Source: Alisma plantago-aquatica
Taxonomy: Eukaryota; Streptophyta; Magnoliopsida; Alismatales; Alismataceae
Reading direction: 5' to 3'
Assembly: GCA_963693085.1 (NCBI GenBank)
Contig: OY856411.1
Coordinates: 68,623,001 to 68,687,000 of the forward strand
DNA: 64,000 nucleotides
A model generated the notes under the pieces. The model saw only the letters and a program-made list of their open reading frames with translations, made no database searches and had not been told where the DNA came from. Of the stretch, positions 1 to 11,449 are shown piece after piece; the stretch's first letter is position 1; each line of letters starts with the position of its first letter. A program made the position numbers and the translations under genes.

Positions 1-759
1 TTAATTCACGTTTTTCATATGGTTTCCCCTATTTCTACCATGTATTTGTGCGAGATGAACATGCGGGGCTAATCCCCTCCATCTTTAGGACCGGGAGTAG
101 CCCGGGAATGCATTGTATGACCGTTTTGTATTAATAATTCATATTTTCTCTCTTAAATCCGTGGTATAGTTTCATTTTCTCCATATATTGTTATTCTTGA
201 TCACCATAATAATAACCTAATGCCCTTAATCACTTCGACAGAAGGATTAACGGTTGAAAAGAGACGAAACCTACATTAATCGATAAATCCCTTGACAAAG
301 GAGGTGTAAAATTAATGGTGGAAACTGAGAGATCGTTCGTAATGCACTTAGTTTAGGGAATAGATTACTACGACGGTGGAATCAACCTAAACCTAAGTAG
401 TGAATTGCACCATGACAGTGGGTAATTCTGTTTTCAGGCCACTACCCGGATAGAGAGAGAAGATTGAGGAGTTATATGAAACCTAATGCAATTTTGACCC
501 GCGGTGAAACTGCAATCCTAAAGATACCTTTTAAATTGATTAAATTAACCTTTAATCGATTGTTTGCTTTGTTTTATTTTTATTTTTCTTTTAATTTTGA
601 CAACAAACCCTACTTTGTTATTCGGCTTAGCTAATCGCAAATAGTTAGTAGGAGTCTCCATTAGTTCTACATATCCCTGTGTTCGACTCGGGCCTCACAA
701 AGGCCTATATTACTCGACGCGTACACTTGCGTTTTTAGCGCGTAGTAAAATACACGTCA
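1..759 (+). repeat. 5' LTR, 3' portion only (Athila-like)
   Basis: This is colinear with 8183-8941 and ends in TACACGTCA just before the primer-binding site. The first roughly 860 bases of the LTR, which in the 3' copy carry the GTCGAT hairpin array, lie upstream of the window. Confidence 0.93.
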
Positions 760-765
760 AGTTTT

Positions 766-783
766 TGGCACCGTTGCCGGGGA
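766..783 (+). promoter_or_regulatory. Primer-binding site, tRNA-Asp type
   Basis: TGGCACCGTTGCCGGGGA lies seven bases after the LTR end. It complements the 3' end of plant tRNA-Asp (known Athila primer) with one mismatch, A for G at the fifth base. Confidence 0.85.
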
Positions 784-945
784 TACGGCGAATTGTTGGC
801 ACTTCGAGTGCTACGAGCGGCCACTCTAGGCCACAATTTTTTTTTCATTTTGAAACAACTTCAAATATTTCTAAATTTCTCTATAATTGTTATACTCGTT
901 CAAGCATAGTACTGAACTCGAATTTTCTCATTTCAGGTACTTTGC

Positions 946-3273
946 ATGGTGCATACACGTAGTACGGACTACGCTAATCGCACACCCGAGGTTCCACCTC
1001 CGGGACCTGAGGACGAGGAGCACTACGAGCAAGAGTACCAAGAAGAAATAGATTCTGAATCTGAAGCAGAAGAGATGGCCGAGCCATAGACCATATGGGA
1101 GAAGATCAAAGCTTCTTCTTCATCAGCTTCAAAGGGGCCTATAAAGAAAAAGGGGATCGACATACCGACATATAAGATCGATCCAGCGTTGATTAATTTG
1201 GTAAAATCAAATGCGTTTCATGGGTTGAAGAATGAGGATCTTGTTGCACACATCAGCCAGTTCGTTGAAAACTGTGACATGGTAAAGATAGACAGGTTTC
1301 CACAAGATGCTTTGTACCTCAAGCCGTTCCCAAGTTCCTTGGCAGGAGCAGCAAGAGAGTGGCTACACAACCTAGATGACGAGTTCATTGAGTCTTGGGA
1401 TCATATGGTGGAAGTTTTCTTCGAGAGGTTTTTCCCTCCTGAGAAGACCAACGACATGATTAGGAAGATTCACAATTTCACCCAACAGGCAGGTGAAACA
1501 TATTCTGAGACCTGGGAGCGATTTCAGGTTATGCTGAGGAGGTGCCCACATCATGGGCTGGATAAGGAAACACAAGTGAAAATATTTTATTTTGCTCTTT
1601 CCGAGCACGATAGAAGTAACCTTGATTCAGTCAGATCCGGATTCTTTCTGAATAATACAGATACCAGATGTTGGGAGATATTAAAGAACATGGCTAGGAA
1701 ACAGTCATGGGGTGACAGAGGTGCCGTGGAACAGGTCAAGGCTGCTGGCGAATCCAGAATAGTTAGGGAGCTGAACGATAAGTTAGATCTTCTAGCAAAG
1801 AAGCTGCTAACTAAGGAAGATGCATCTGAAGATGAGGAGGCCCAGGTGAAATTTATGCAACAACAGGGATATAGAAACAATGACTATGCATGGAGGAAGG
1901 ATAAAAAGTTCTCATGGAAGGATCCGAATAATTTTCTGCAGGATCCGGATGCCAAACCACAGCAGAGAGCCGAGGATAAGAACACTGAACTACTGAGTCA
2001 AATGGTACAACAAAACCAAGAGATGATGGCCATGTTTGGTAAGCAATTGCAATCTCAAGGTGATATTCTAACCAAGTTTAGGCAGACGCTGCAAAGCCAT
2101 GGAGCACAAATGCGGGTATTAGAGACCACCGTGGCACAGATTTCGAGTGAAGTGGCGGCAATCAAGCACGCCAATCAACAGAAACCAGCCGAGAATGCGA
2201 ACGTGACCCAAGCACACCATCAGGTAAAGTATATGTCTGTGGTAAGCAATGAGGAGGAATCTCAGGTGCAAGAAGCTGTAGAAGAAAGAAAAATGACTTT
2301 TAATACGCATGCAACACCGGCGATACCGTATCCACGCACTTACTATGGATTGCCGGGCGGAAACCCTTTCTTCAGAAAATCACAGAGAGCTATGAATATT
2401 GTATCTCCATGTAGGCAAGAAGAAGAATTGCAGATTGTTTGTGCACGTGTGGAGACAGCGAACGTGAGAGAGAGACCACAACAAGCTGCTACCATTGAGG
2501 GTGTCTCGCCAAAGCCCACGTCGGAGGGAGTGATTGGAGCAAGCTTAGGGGAGGTACCCCCGAAAAGCTTGTATGTGCCACCTCACAGGCGTGCTGAGGT
2601 AGCAGATGTTTCAAACTTGGTCAATCGTAAGTCAAAGAAAGAGCATCGCCATTTTAAGAAATTCCTGGAGATATTTCGAAAACTCCACATCAATATTCCA
2701 TTAGTGGAGATGATCGAGAAAGTACCCGCCTATGGGAGGTTCATCAAGGAAATCATCAATAAGAAGAGGCAGATAAAAGACGATGATATTTGTCGGATGA
2801 ATGAGACGGTGAGCTCTATGATTCCCGGGAGTTCACCAAAGAAGAGAAAAGACCCAGGAGGTTTTTACATTCCGTGCTCAATAGGTGGTCGACATTTTCC
2901 TAAAGCGCAATGTGATTCCGGCGCTAGCATAAATCTCATGCCTTTGGTGACATTTCAAAAGCTGGGGTTAAAAGAGATAAAGAAGTTGGCCGCAACAATT
3001 GAATTGGAGGATGGGTCTACCGTGAGACCCTATGGAGTATGTGAAGATGTTCTCGTCAAAGTGGATAGATTCATATTTCCGGTGGACTTTGTCGTCATGG
3101 ATATGCCACCGCTCCAAAGCTGTGAAATTCTCCTAGGAAGGCCGTTTCAAGCAACGACGGATGTCGTGACTGCCTTAGGGAGAGGTACTTTGTCCTTGGG
3201 AATTGGAGGAGATCGAGTTGAATTCAAATTACCGCATGATTCTCTAAGTGCAGTACCCAAAGCGAAAAGATGA
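946..3273 (+). pseudogene. Athila-like gag-protease with one in-frame stop
   Basis: The reading frame opens at ATG 946 with the MVHTRS start typical of Athila gag and runs 775 codons to TGA at 3271, broken only by a TAG at 1087-1089. An acidic N-terminal segment is followed by a retrotransposon gag capsid domain at about 1190-1730 (AAREWLHNL, FFERFFPPEK and ETYSETWERF are visible), then a charged, Gln-rich linker. At the C-terminus is a retroviral-type aspartic protease (about 2865-3230) with the active-site motif CDSGASINLMP and the later ILLGRPF strand. Gag would package the RNA and the protease would process the polyprotein. No zinc knuckle is obvious. The chain stops after the protease where pol should continue. 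Apart from the TAG, the 694-codon stretch from 1189 is open. Confidence 0.88.
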
Positions 3274-3317
3274 TGAGCTTCATACCGTCTAGCCTAAGAC
3301 GTTAAAGAAGGGCGCTT

Positions 3318-3335
3318 GTTGGGAGGCAACCCAAC
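3318..3335 (+). other. Conserved Athila/Tat post-pol hairpin
   Basis: GTTGGG and CCCAAC arms flank AGGCAA, 45 bases after the gag-protease stop. In Athila and Tat elements this GGGAGGCAACCC block normally follows integrase, so its position here marks the pol deletion. Confidence 0.7.
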
Positions 3336-3448
3336 CATCTGTACATTAGGATAGTTTAATTATAGTCATAGGTTGCTTTAATTTCATTAAAATTTTAGTG
3401 TAAAGAAGATACCTTGATCCGTTTGTTCAGTGTGCAGGCTGAGGCAGG

Positions 3449-3995
3449 GTCGATACCATCGACACACTGGTCGATGGTATCGACATAGGTTCAGGTTGAC
3501 AACTGCAAGGTTCGTTCTGAGTCGATACTATCGATGGTCTCGTCGATGGTATCGAAACACCTACAGGCAGGTCGCGCAACAACTGTCGATAGTATCGACA
3601 CAGCAGTCGATACCATCGAGATCTCTGGAGAAGTTCAGAGCGATTTGTCTCAGTCAACTCGATACCATCGACGGCCTCGTCGATGGTATCGACATGGTCA
3701 CAGGTTGAAGTGAAAAAAGTGGCGGTGTCGCAATGAAGCCAAGTCGATACCATCGACTCTTGTCGATGGTATCGACCATCCATGTCACCGATCCGCGCAA
3801 AGACATCGACGGCGATCGCGAAGTCCACGTCAGCGATCCGGGTGCTGCGTCGATACTATCGACTTGCGTCGATGGTATCGACGGGTCAGCAATCCGGGTT
3901 TCACGATCCAGTAATCGTCAGCCGTTGATACTTGCGAGGGGGGCGAATATCATTGAGACGTGTCGATACCATCGACCCGCATCGATGGTATCGAT
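3449..3995 (+). repeat. Array of seven GTCGAT-N3-ATCGAC hairpin pairs (internal)
   Basis: Fourteen copies of a 15-bp near-palindrome lie in seven pairs starting at 3449/3470, 3521/3542, 3585/3606, 3659/3679, 3743/3762, 3849/3868 and 3962/3981. Nine copies are exact at both hexamers; the others carry one or two changes. The spacer is ACC, ACT, GGT or AGT. Usually the second member of a pair is the reverse complement of the first, so each pair can form a stem of about 15 bp with a 4-6 nt loop. The pairs are not evenly spaced, and the sequence between pairs is unique. The array ends about 25 bases before a TATA box. Confidence 0.93.
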
Positions 3996-4021
3996 GGGTC
4001 AACAGTAGCGCCAGCCAAGTC

Positions 4022-4055
4022 TATATAAGGAGAGTTATAACGTCATTTGACGTCA
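4022..4055 (+). promoter_or_regulatory. Possible internal promoter before the env-like ORF
   Basis: TATATAA at 4022-4028 is followed by a perfect TGACGTCA palindrome (bZIP/CRE-type site) at 4048-4055. The hairpin array lies directly upstream and the env-like ATG is 185 bases downstream. Promoter activity is inferred from this arrangement only. Confidence 0.4.
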
Positions 4056-4212
4056 CATCTTCAGAGTGAACCTCCTCCTTTGCGCCGAGCACTACCCCGA
4101 GCCCTCCAAGATCGAAAACCAACAACATCGAGCAAAGATCTTCACCGAGCAGAGAATTAGTTCTCCATCTTCACCGAGTTCTTCTTCTTCAACCCCTTTT
4201 CTCGTCGCCACC

Positions 4213-5787
4213 ATGGTGCATACCGCCGGAGAGTCGTCCTCACACACAACTCCGACGGAATTTGTACCGCCACCAACGACATCAGTTGCTGGTCCCCGAC
4301 TCATCCATCCTTCCCCGGAGATTCGCAAGATCTACGAGGAGATAATGCGGAGGAAGATCGAGCCTACCCGGTATGTGGATCGGGGCATGGTGCGCGATCT
4401 GGGATTCGAGGCCAACTTGGCCTATGTTCTCAATGGGCAGGCCCGTCACACTGGAATAAGGCCTGGCAAACTGGAGTTTCACCAAGATGGCCAGTCGTTC
4501 TTTGGCGACTGGCCGACATACAAAGAGTTGGTAGCCGAGTTCATGGCGTCGTTGGACGTCTGCCTCTACCCCAACGACATCAATGCTACCGACCGAGAGT
4601 GGATCTAGGGCTGGGTATCCTTCCGGCTGTTCAACATCGACTACAACATCACGCTATCACAGTTCAACAAAATTTTCAACTGGAACCATTCCCAGTATGA
4701 CCACCAGAGGCCGGACCACCGCACCGACTACGACATGATCTTCTCCGAGTTGGTGACGGTGCCACAAGGGAGGTCGGTTAGCTACCACAACGCTGCGGTA
4801 GCTGACTTCGAGCACCCCTTTGTCCGGGTCTTGCATCGGATGCTGAGTTCTACTGTTTTTGCACGGGGTGATCTGGCCCTTAGCAAATTTTAAGGCTCCG
4901 ATCTCTTCTTTCTATACAAGCTTCTGAAGAGACAAGAATGCAATTGGGGTGCATTCTTTTTGCAGCGTGTGATGGACGTGAAGAGGAGTACGAGGAAAGC
5001 GCCGATTCATTTCGGTGGGCTCATCACCAAACTGGCAGCGTACTTGGGATTGAATTTCCAATCCCTCACTCCTCTTTCTACAAGAAGTAAGGTCAACTTG
5101 CAACATCTTCACCGGGCCAACTTAATTCTTCTCCGGGATGGTGCGGCATTTGCACATTGCCACGTGAATCAAGCGTACCAGGAGTGCGCACTGCCGGATC
5201 CTGTCTTCAACATTGAGGACGCGCAGCATTTCAGATGGCCGATCATAGCCATCGACTTCGATGATGAAGAAGGCGACGACGGACAGGACGACGAGGCCGA
5301 GGAGGAAGAAGAGGCCTTTACACCTCTTCGCGCACGAGTAGCACCCCGGAAGCGTCCTCGGATGCATCCAGGTGCATCATCATCATCACGGCCTCTGTCT
5401 CCACCGCCGCAGCCTTCGCAGCCCAGCGAGGATGCCTACTCAATGCAAGGCATGTACACGATGCTGCAGGACATACATCAGACACAGCAGCAGCATCTAG
5501 CGATGTATACCGGTATTCAGGACACTACGAACCAGTTACTTGACAATCAAAGGGCGATGTTCGAGAATGAGCGTCTCCTCCTCGCCAACCAATAGCAGAT
5601 ACACAATCGGTTGCAAAGGATGGAGATGCAACAGGAGCCCTTCTACGACCACTACTGGAGTCAGAGCTACTTTGGAAGCTATCCACAGCCTCCGCCGAGG
5701 ACCCATTATGATCCGAGCTTCCAGGGGGAGTATCCTTCTTGGGATCCTACGGCCCCACAATACCCACCTCCGCCTCCACAAGAATGA
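4213..5787 (+). pseudogene. Athila env-like / ORF-1-type protein, three in-frame stops
   Basis: The likely start is ATG 4213, in a strong plant context (GCCACCATGG). One frame runs 525 codons to TGA 5785, interrupted by TAG 4606, TAA 4891 and TAG 5593 but with no frameshift. Visible parts are a Ser/Pro-rich N-terminus, a central domain with FGDWPTYKELV and GGLITKLAAYLGL that resembles the Athila ORF-1 family, an acidic tract (about 5260-5320) followed by a basic stretch, and a Gln/Pro/Tyr-rich C-terminus. I see no clear signal peptide or transmembrane segment, so an envelope role is a family label, not something the sequence shows. Its position downstream of the gag-pol slot matches Athila. 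Confidence 0.75.
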
Positions 5788-7324
5788 TCGGGTATCTCTG
5801 TTCCAATCTTAAGTTTGTTTTTGACTATGAGGCCATAGTCGAATTCAAGCTTAGGGGGGTAGTTGGAACAGCTCTATCTTTCATTGTTTTTAGTTTTTAG
5901 CATTGTTATTTGTTTCTTGCATTTTTAGTTTTTGTAGGATCCACGTGCTATCTAGTGTAACTGTGGATGTCGTAAAAGTTTGTCATCTTGCTGTTAGTTC
6001 ATGGGAAATTTAAGGGAAATTAAAATTTTTTTGTGTCTTTGGATAGCTTGCTTTGGTTGACCTTGGGGAACACATCCTACGAAAATGATTGATTATGTCA
6101 ACTTTAAAACAACATTTCACACCTGTACTCCTATTGATTCATGAAAAGTGGACAGTAATGGTTGTTTGAACCTAACCTAACCAAATGGTAATGAGACCTT
6201 AATTGGATGTAAGAGAGAGAACCCTCTAAACCACTACACAGGTCAGTAAGGAGGGACACATAATATCTTTCTAAGGTTCAGTCATCTAATCTTGTGATCA
6301 TTCCACTTCATTTTTCCATAATCCACCTAAGAATTGGAAGTAAAGTGCAGTTTTAATTCCTTCTTGTGTGCATAGCATTTAGATAGGACTCACATTGATA
6401 TTTTCCATACTTTTGCATAAAAAGAAAAAATATAGGGATTCATGCACATTACCTTTAGGTGCATGCCATGTAGTTGCACTCATGATATTCATGCATAAAG
6501 TACACCATGTATCTCAATTTTTCCTCAAAGGTGAATTAAACTGTTCCATACCTTCTAAATATTGCAGAGATTTCTAAGCATGAAGAAAATAGCCCAATAA
6601 ACTTGTCCTTAAGAAATTATGGATATGTGGGCTAAAGAAAGAAAAAAAAATTCTAAAAATCTGAAATATATAAAAAAAAGAAAAGAAAAGAAAAAGAATT
6701 TCTTAAGAGGGAGAAAGGAACATGATATCACTCGCATTACAGGAAATTGGGTACATGATGTAGTTTGATTAGATATCCATCTCATTTTGAGGTGGAAGGT
6801 TAGTGCATGCATCATTTCACCCAATTTCAGGCATTAGGGCATTTTTAATGTGCATTGGCATCATTTAGGACATTTTTGTATTATACATATTGAAACTGTA
6901 CAATACTTCCAAGTTCTTCCATGAGCCACCCATTTTCGTCCACCTGTTGCTCGGAGTGGTAGGCCACCGTGAATTTCTCCTCACTAATGATTATCAGGAG
7001 AACTGCTTCCATGTAGATGGTAGTTAGGGCGAGCAACATAGTATAGGCGATCACAAGATGCACCAATGCTGAATTGGAGAATTTTATTATGTTAACTGCC
7101 TTATGTGATAGTGTTCATCTGTTTGGAGGATAATTTCTTTTATTGATGATTACTGTCGCCTTTAGGGTAATTACCGTTCTGTGGTTAGAGAAGGCCGGTT
7201 TGAGAATGTTCAGTGGGAGTCACATGGGATGTTGGGTTGGTGTGTTGTTTTTCAGTTGACATCTACAATTCTATTCTAAGGATTAGTTGCTCAAGGGTGA
7301 GCAATGTTTAAGCTTAGGGGAGTT
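5788..7324 (+). other. Athila-like 3' untranslated region with two polypurine tracts
   Basis: About 1.5 kb of AT-rich sequence has no convincing ORF. An AAGCTTAGGGGGG tract occurs soon after the env-like stop (5847-5859), and a second one, AAGCTTAGGGGAG, at 7310-7322 immediately precedes the 3' LTR and is the likely plus-strand primer. The two tracts are nearly the same sequence. A purine-rich run lies at about 6636-6700. Confidence 0.7.
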
Positions 7325-8941
7325 TGATGCGATGATTTTGAGTCGCATTTATAGGCCTTTTTGATATGTGTTTTGTGCTTTTATTAGTCATTTTTATGGT
7401 CAATATTGCATAATTCACTCATTTCGGTCTTTGCCATCATTTTATGTCAAATTCCCTTAGTTTTATCATTTTGAGCATTAATTATCACATTATCATAATT
7501 TGTGTGGATTTATTTGATCTTGTCTTGGAATTTCAGGAAAAACAAGTATCTGCTTCCGTCGATACCATCGACGGAAGTCGATACCATCGACAAGGCTACA
7601 GGTTGCCAGCCGAAAGGAGCAGCACAGAGTCGATACCATCGACACCCAAGTCGATGGCATCGAGATCCCTTCAGGTTGCTGGCGAGGAAGCTGTCGATAG
7701 TATCGACACCCAAGTCGATACCATCGACGCATTGAGGCTACAGCGTCGCTAAACGACAAACCCGACGCTACAGAGAGGTCGATACCATCGACCCAAGTCG
7801 ATGGTATCGAGATGGATACAAGCACTCAGACGAAAAGACAAGAAGGCTGTCGCTACCACACCGGGTCGATACCATCGACCCGCGTCGATGGTATCGACGC
7901 CGGCAGATATGCGTTGGATTCAGTTTGATCTCAATCGGACGGCTGGAGTTAATTGACGACCTAATTAGGGACTTATACCTAATGACGGACGCCCAGACGA
8001 GATCATCATCTCATTTGCCATTGCACAAGTGTTGAGGAGCGAGAGAAAGGAGAACGGAGGCCAGAAGCTCATCCCTGTCGATTCGGACGCTGCCGAAGAC
8101 GAATTTCACCACTGAGAGGCGGGAAAGCTCGTGTTCTACGCAAAGGATCAACCGGTTCTCCTCCGTTTAGGAGTTTTCCCATTTAATTCACGTTTTTCAT
8201 ATGATTTCCCCTATTTCTACCATGTATTTGTGCGAGATGAACATGCGGGGCTAATCCCCTCCATCTTTAGGACCGGGAGTAGCCCGGGAATGCATTGTAT
8301 GACAGTTTTGTATTAATAATTCATATTTTCTCTCTTAAATCCGTGGTATAGTTTCGTTTTCTCCATATATTGTTATGCTTGATCACCATAATAATAACCT
8401 AATGCCCTTAATCACTTCGACAGAAGGATTAACGGTTGAAAAGAGACGAAACCTACATTAATCGATAAATCCATTGACAAAGGAGGTGTAAAATTAATGG
8501 TGGAAACTGAGAGATCGTTCGTAATGCACTTAGTTTAGGGAATAGATTACTACGACGGTGGAATCAACCTAAACCTAAGTAGTGAATTGCACCACGACAG
8601 TGGGTAATTCTGTTTTCAGGCCACTACCCGGATAGAGAGAGAAGATTGAGGAGTTATATGAAACCTAATGCAATGTTGACCCGCGGTGAAACTGCAATCC
8701 TAAAGATACCTTTTAAATTGATTAAGTTAACCTTTAATCGATTGTTTGCTTTGTTTTATTTTTATTTTTCTTTTAATTTTGACAACAAACCCTACTTTGT
8801 TATTCGGCTTAGCTGATCGCAAATAGTTAGTAGGAGTCTCCAATAGTTCTACGTATCCCTGTGTTCGACTCGGGCCTCACAAAGGCCTATATTACTCGAC
8901 GCGTACACTTGTGTTTTTAGCGCGTAGTAAAATACACATCA
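7325..8941 (+). repeat. 3' LTR of the Athila-like element
   Basis: The LTR starts at TGATGCGATG just after the polypurine tract and ends at CA 8940-8941, about 1617 bp. The left end is uncertain by a few bases because the 5' LTR start is outside the window. It carries five hairpin pairs (7558-7898). Confidence 0.8.
7558..7898 (+). repeat. Array of five GTCGAT-N3-ATCGAC hairpin pairs in the LTR
   Basis: Pairs start at 7558/7577, 7629/7650, 7693/7714, 7778/7797 and 7865/7884. Eight of ten copies are exact at both hexamers; 7650 and 7797 end in GAG. Loops are 4 or 6 nt. The array sits in the 5' half of the LTR, where U3 regulatory sequence is expected. Confidence 0.93.
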
Positions 8942-9693
8942 GCTGCAAGCCAGCCAACACTCCTCTAGACCCAAACATTGACTGGGACGATGACACTTCC
9001 CCACCTTATGTTGATCACTACCAACTTAGATGATTGGTTGATAAGATCATATACCTCACTGTCACGAGAGCTGATCTGACTGTTGTTGTAGGTTTGTAAG
9101 CAGATATCTAGATAAACCTAGACAGTGTCACTTGGACGTTGTTTGTCACATTCTGAGATATCTCAAAAGCTCTCCAGGGAAAGGTCTTTTATACAAAAAA
9201 AATGCTCATAGTAGTCTTTCTGGCTTCTCTGATTCTGATTATGCAGGAAGTAAATGTGATCGGAATCCACTTCTGGATACTGCACCGTTTTTGGTGGAAA
9301 CCTAGTTACCTGGCATAGCAAAAAGCAAACAGTGGTAGCTAGATCAAGTACAGAAGCAGAATATCGAGCGGTGGCTTACACTGCTTGTGAACTTCTATGG
9401 GTGCAAGGTCTTTTTAAAGAATTTGATATAACTGATTCTAGTCCTATTCCAATGTTATCTGATAACAAGGCATCTATTTTTATCGCAAGAAAACCTACCT
9501 TTCATAAATGAACAAAGCATATAGAAGTTGATTGCCACTTTGTTCGGGAGTCTGTTCTTTCTGGCCACATTTGTACCCCATATCTCAGTACTGAAAACCA
9601 AGTGGCTGACATCTTCACCAAGCTTCTACCTAAAGCTCATTTCAAGACTCTAGTGGACAAGCTGGGCATGTTCGACATCTATGCTCCAGCTTG
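8942..9693 (+). pseudogene. Decayed Copia RT/RNase H C-terminus
   Basis: Broken frames encode Copia motifs such as PANTPLDPNIDWDDD, a YLTVTRADL block, the KSKQTVVARSSTEAEY-like RNase H stretch, HIEVDCHFVRES and a terminal FDIYAPA. It closely resembles the minus-strand Copia at 43092-48181, so it is the 3' end of a member of that family. Several stops (for example after the QLR block near 9031) and frameshifts are present. Everything upstream was separated by the Athila-like insertion ending at 8941. Confidence 0.85.
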
Positions 9694-9699
9694 AGGTGG

Positions 9700-9869
9700 A
9701 GTACAGAGATATGTTATTCTGTGTTATTTTTGTGTTATTTCTGTACTCTACTCTACCTGTGTTTTAACCCATATTGCTTAGCTTTGCTTATTGTTTTATT
9801 CTCTTGTCCTGTAAAAGAGAATGCATTTAAACACTGACTCACGGAATACAATTCTTCTCATTATCTACA
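9700..9869 (+). repeat. Probable 3' LTR of the decayed Copia
   Basis: After the pol stop and a degraded polypurine tract comes a T-rich stretch with GTGTTATTTTTGTGTTATTT that resembles the 161-bp LTR of the Copia at 43092-48181. The right end is placed where similarity to the flanking duplicated segment begins (9870). Confidence 0.55.
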
Positions 9870-11290
9870 GATACGGCAAAGTCTAAGAAGGCTATTTAAA
9901 ACAGAGAGCCAAGGGCATTATGAACTACAATAGAATTCAAAACATCCTACTAAAGCCTTCTCCTAAGGAGATAACTCCTTGACTCTAGATAAAAAATCAA
10001 CGATGATGGTGCTTTTTACAGATTTAAAATTTTGCTACTTCTTCTGGAGTTATAATGGATGCTTGTTGGCCAAGATGTAGTCCACATACTAACCATGAAT
10101 CCAAATGAATTCTCCTTGCGTCCTTTGTGGAGATTATTGCTTTGGTGGATGTTACTACTTTGATCAGTTGATAGAGTTAGGGACTTTGATGAAGGTCACC
10201 ATGTCTACTTGTTGATATCTACTGTTGCTCTAGTTGCACACTTATGCTTGTTTGATAAGCTCATCTACAACCTACTTTTTAGGCTATCTGTCATTGGGGG
10301 AGTGCTGAATTACGGAATTGAGGGGGAGTGATTATTTGTGTATGTTCTGAGTAAGTATTTTAACCTCCACCCCCCAAGTCTGAATATCCTGTTTGTATCT
10401 CTATTTGCAAGCTATATTTGTATTCTACAATACTCTACATTTGAAGGGGAGTCTTAAGAGTTAATTAGCTAACATGTTTGATTTCTATTTACTTAGCAAT
10501 ATGAGCCGGAGTCTATGACCATATAGCAACCTGGGCAATAATTCTATGGCCATAATGATTTTTAGTCAAGTCTGTATTGGTCCCCTCTCCTATATAAGAG
10601 TAGGGTTAGGACAGTGTAATACATATCTCGCTGCCTTCTAATTTCTTTCCAACAGATTTCATATACAGATTGAATACTTGTCCCCCTTGTTAAAAAGTTC
10701 CATGGAAGATAAGTATTGGGATAGGGTATGGTCAACAGACTCCTTCATTAAGTGTGGGGTTTGAATTATATAGGAAAATTTCATGATGAATTTCTAGGCA
10801 GGGATAGTGTAGGAAAATTTCTTGATGTATATGTGGACAGGAATAGTGTAGTAAGTCTGCTCAACATGGCTACTACATATACATAACTTCTATTTTTCTT
10901 TTTTTGGTTTTCAGATTACCTGAACTCTGTGATTAAGACTGGAAGAATCCATTTATTCCAGAGATCTGGAAATATTCCCTAACTCTTTGTATTGAGACAT
11001 ATGTGTTTAAATGGCACTTGAAAGTCTTGTGTTTTCCAGCCTTGAAACGTGTAGTGACAGTGAAATGCTCAGTAGAGTTAGATTCTTAGCTAACCCAAGT
11101 GGGCATTAGAAAGCCAATATCTTTTACTCAAACTAGCATGATACCAGTATCAATAAGATTGGTTTGTTTATCACTCGGCTACAAGACATCAAGCTATAGT
11201 TTGTTGTACTTGATTGGTTATTTTAGCTCTTCTTTTCGCCATTTGCAGGTGGCGAAATCGTCTAAAATGGATTTTTTTTTCAATAGTTCT
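9870..11290 (+). repeat. 1.4-kb duplicated segment, copy 1
   Basis: This matches 48880-50300 in order and strand at roughly 85-90% by eye. Shared landmarks are ATACGRCAAAGTCTAAG at the start, GGGGGAGT tracts, a TATATAAGAG box with GTGTAATACAT downstream, and an intron-acceptor-like TTTTCAG followed by a TTACCTGAACTCT block. The middle (about 10450-10670) resembles a Copia polypurine tract plus LTR, so an older insertion was already present when the segment duplicated. No ORF is convincing. Confidence 0.75.
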
Positions 11291-11449
11291 AGGAGTGTCC
11301 TTAATCCACTATTTACCTGGTAAGGGACTGTAACATCCCAAAAAATTCGCACATAATTTGAAGTTCTTAGTGGAGTTTTTATGATAAAGGGTAAGTAATG
11401 GACTTCATGGAAATAGCTTATAAATTTTGTTCTTATGTTCATTCAATAA

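Larger units (their letters stand above)
1..8941 (+). mobile_element. Athila-like Ty3/Gypsy element lacking pol (5' end outside window)
   Basis: Bases 1-759 align without gaps to 8183-8941 (constant offset 8182), so they are the tail of the 5' LTR and the matching tail of the 3' LTR. Between them lie a tRNA-Asp primer site, a gag-protease ORF, an env-like ORF and a polypurine tract, in Athila order. Reverse transcriptase, RNase H and integrase are absent: the protease end is followed within about 50 bases by the hairpin that in Athila elements sits after integrase. The element is therefore a non-autonomous deletion derivative. I counted 13 differences over the 759 aligned LTR bases (about 1.7%), which suggests a fairly recent insertion. 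Its 3' end abuts a broken Copia pol at 8942, so it probably inserted into that older element; the left flank and target duplication are outside the window. Confidence 0.9.

Noticed and set aside
765..962. 65-codon ORF starting in the primer-binding site
   Set aside because: Overlaps the primer site and leader; gag begins at 946 in another frame.
3449..3995. Regular palindromic array resembling a CRISPR repeat
   Set aside because: Spacing is irregular, repeats alternate orientation in tight pairs, there is no cas gene, and the sequence is plant nuclear DNA.
9870..11290. Segment considered as a complete LTR of a third element
   Set aside because: No TG...CA ends with target duplication could be found around either copy, so it is reported only as a duplicated segment.
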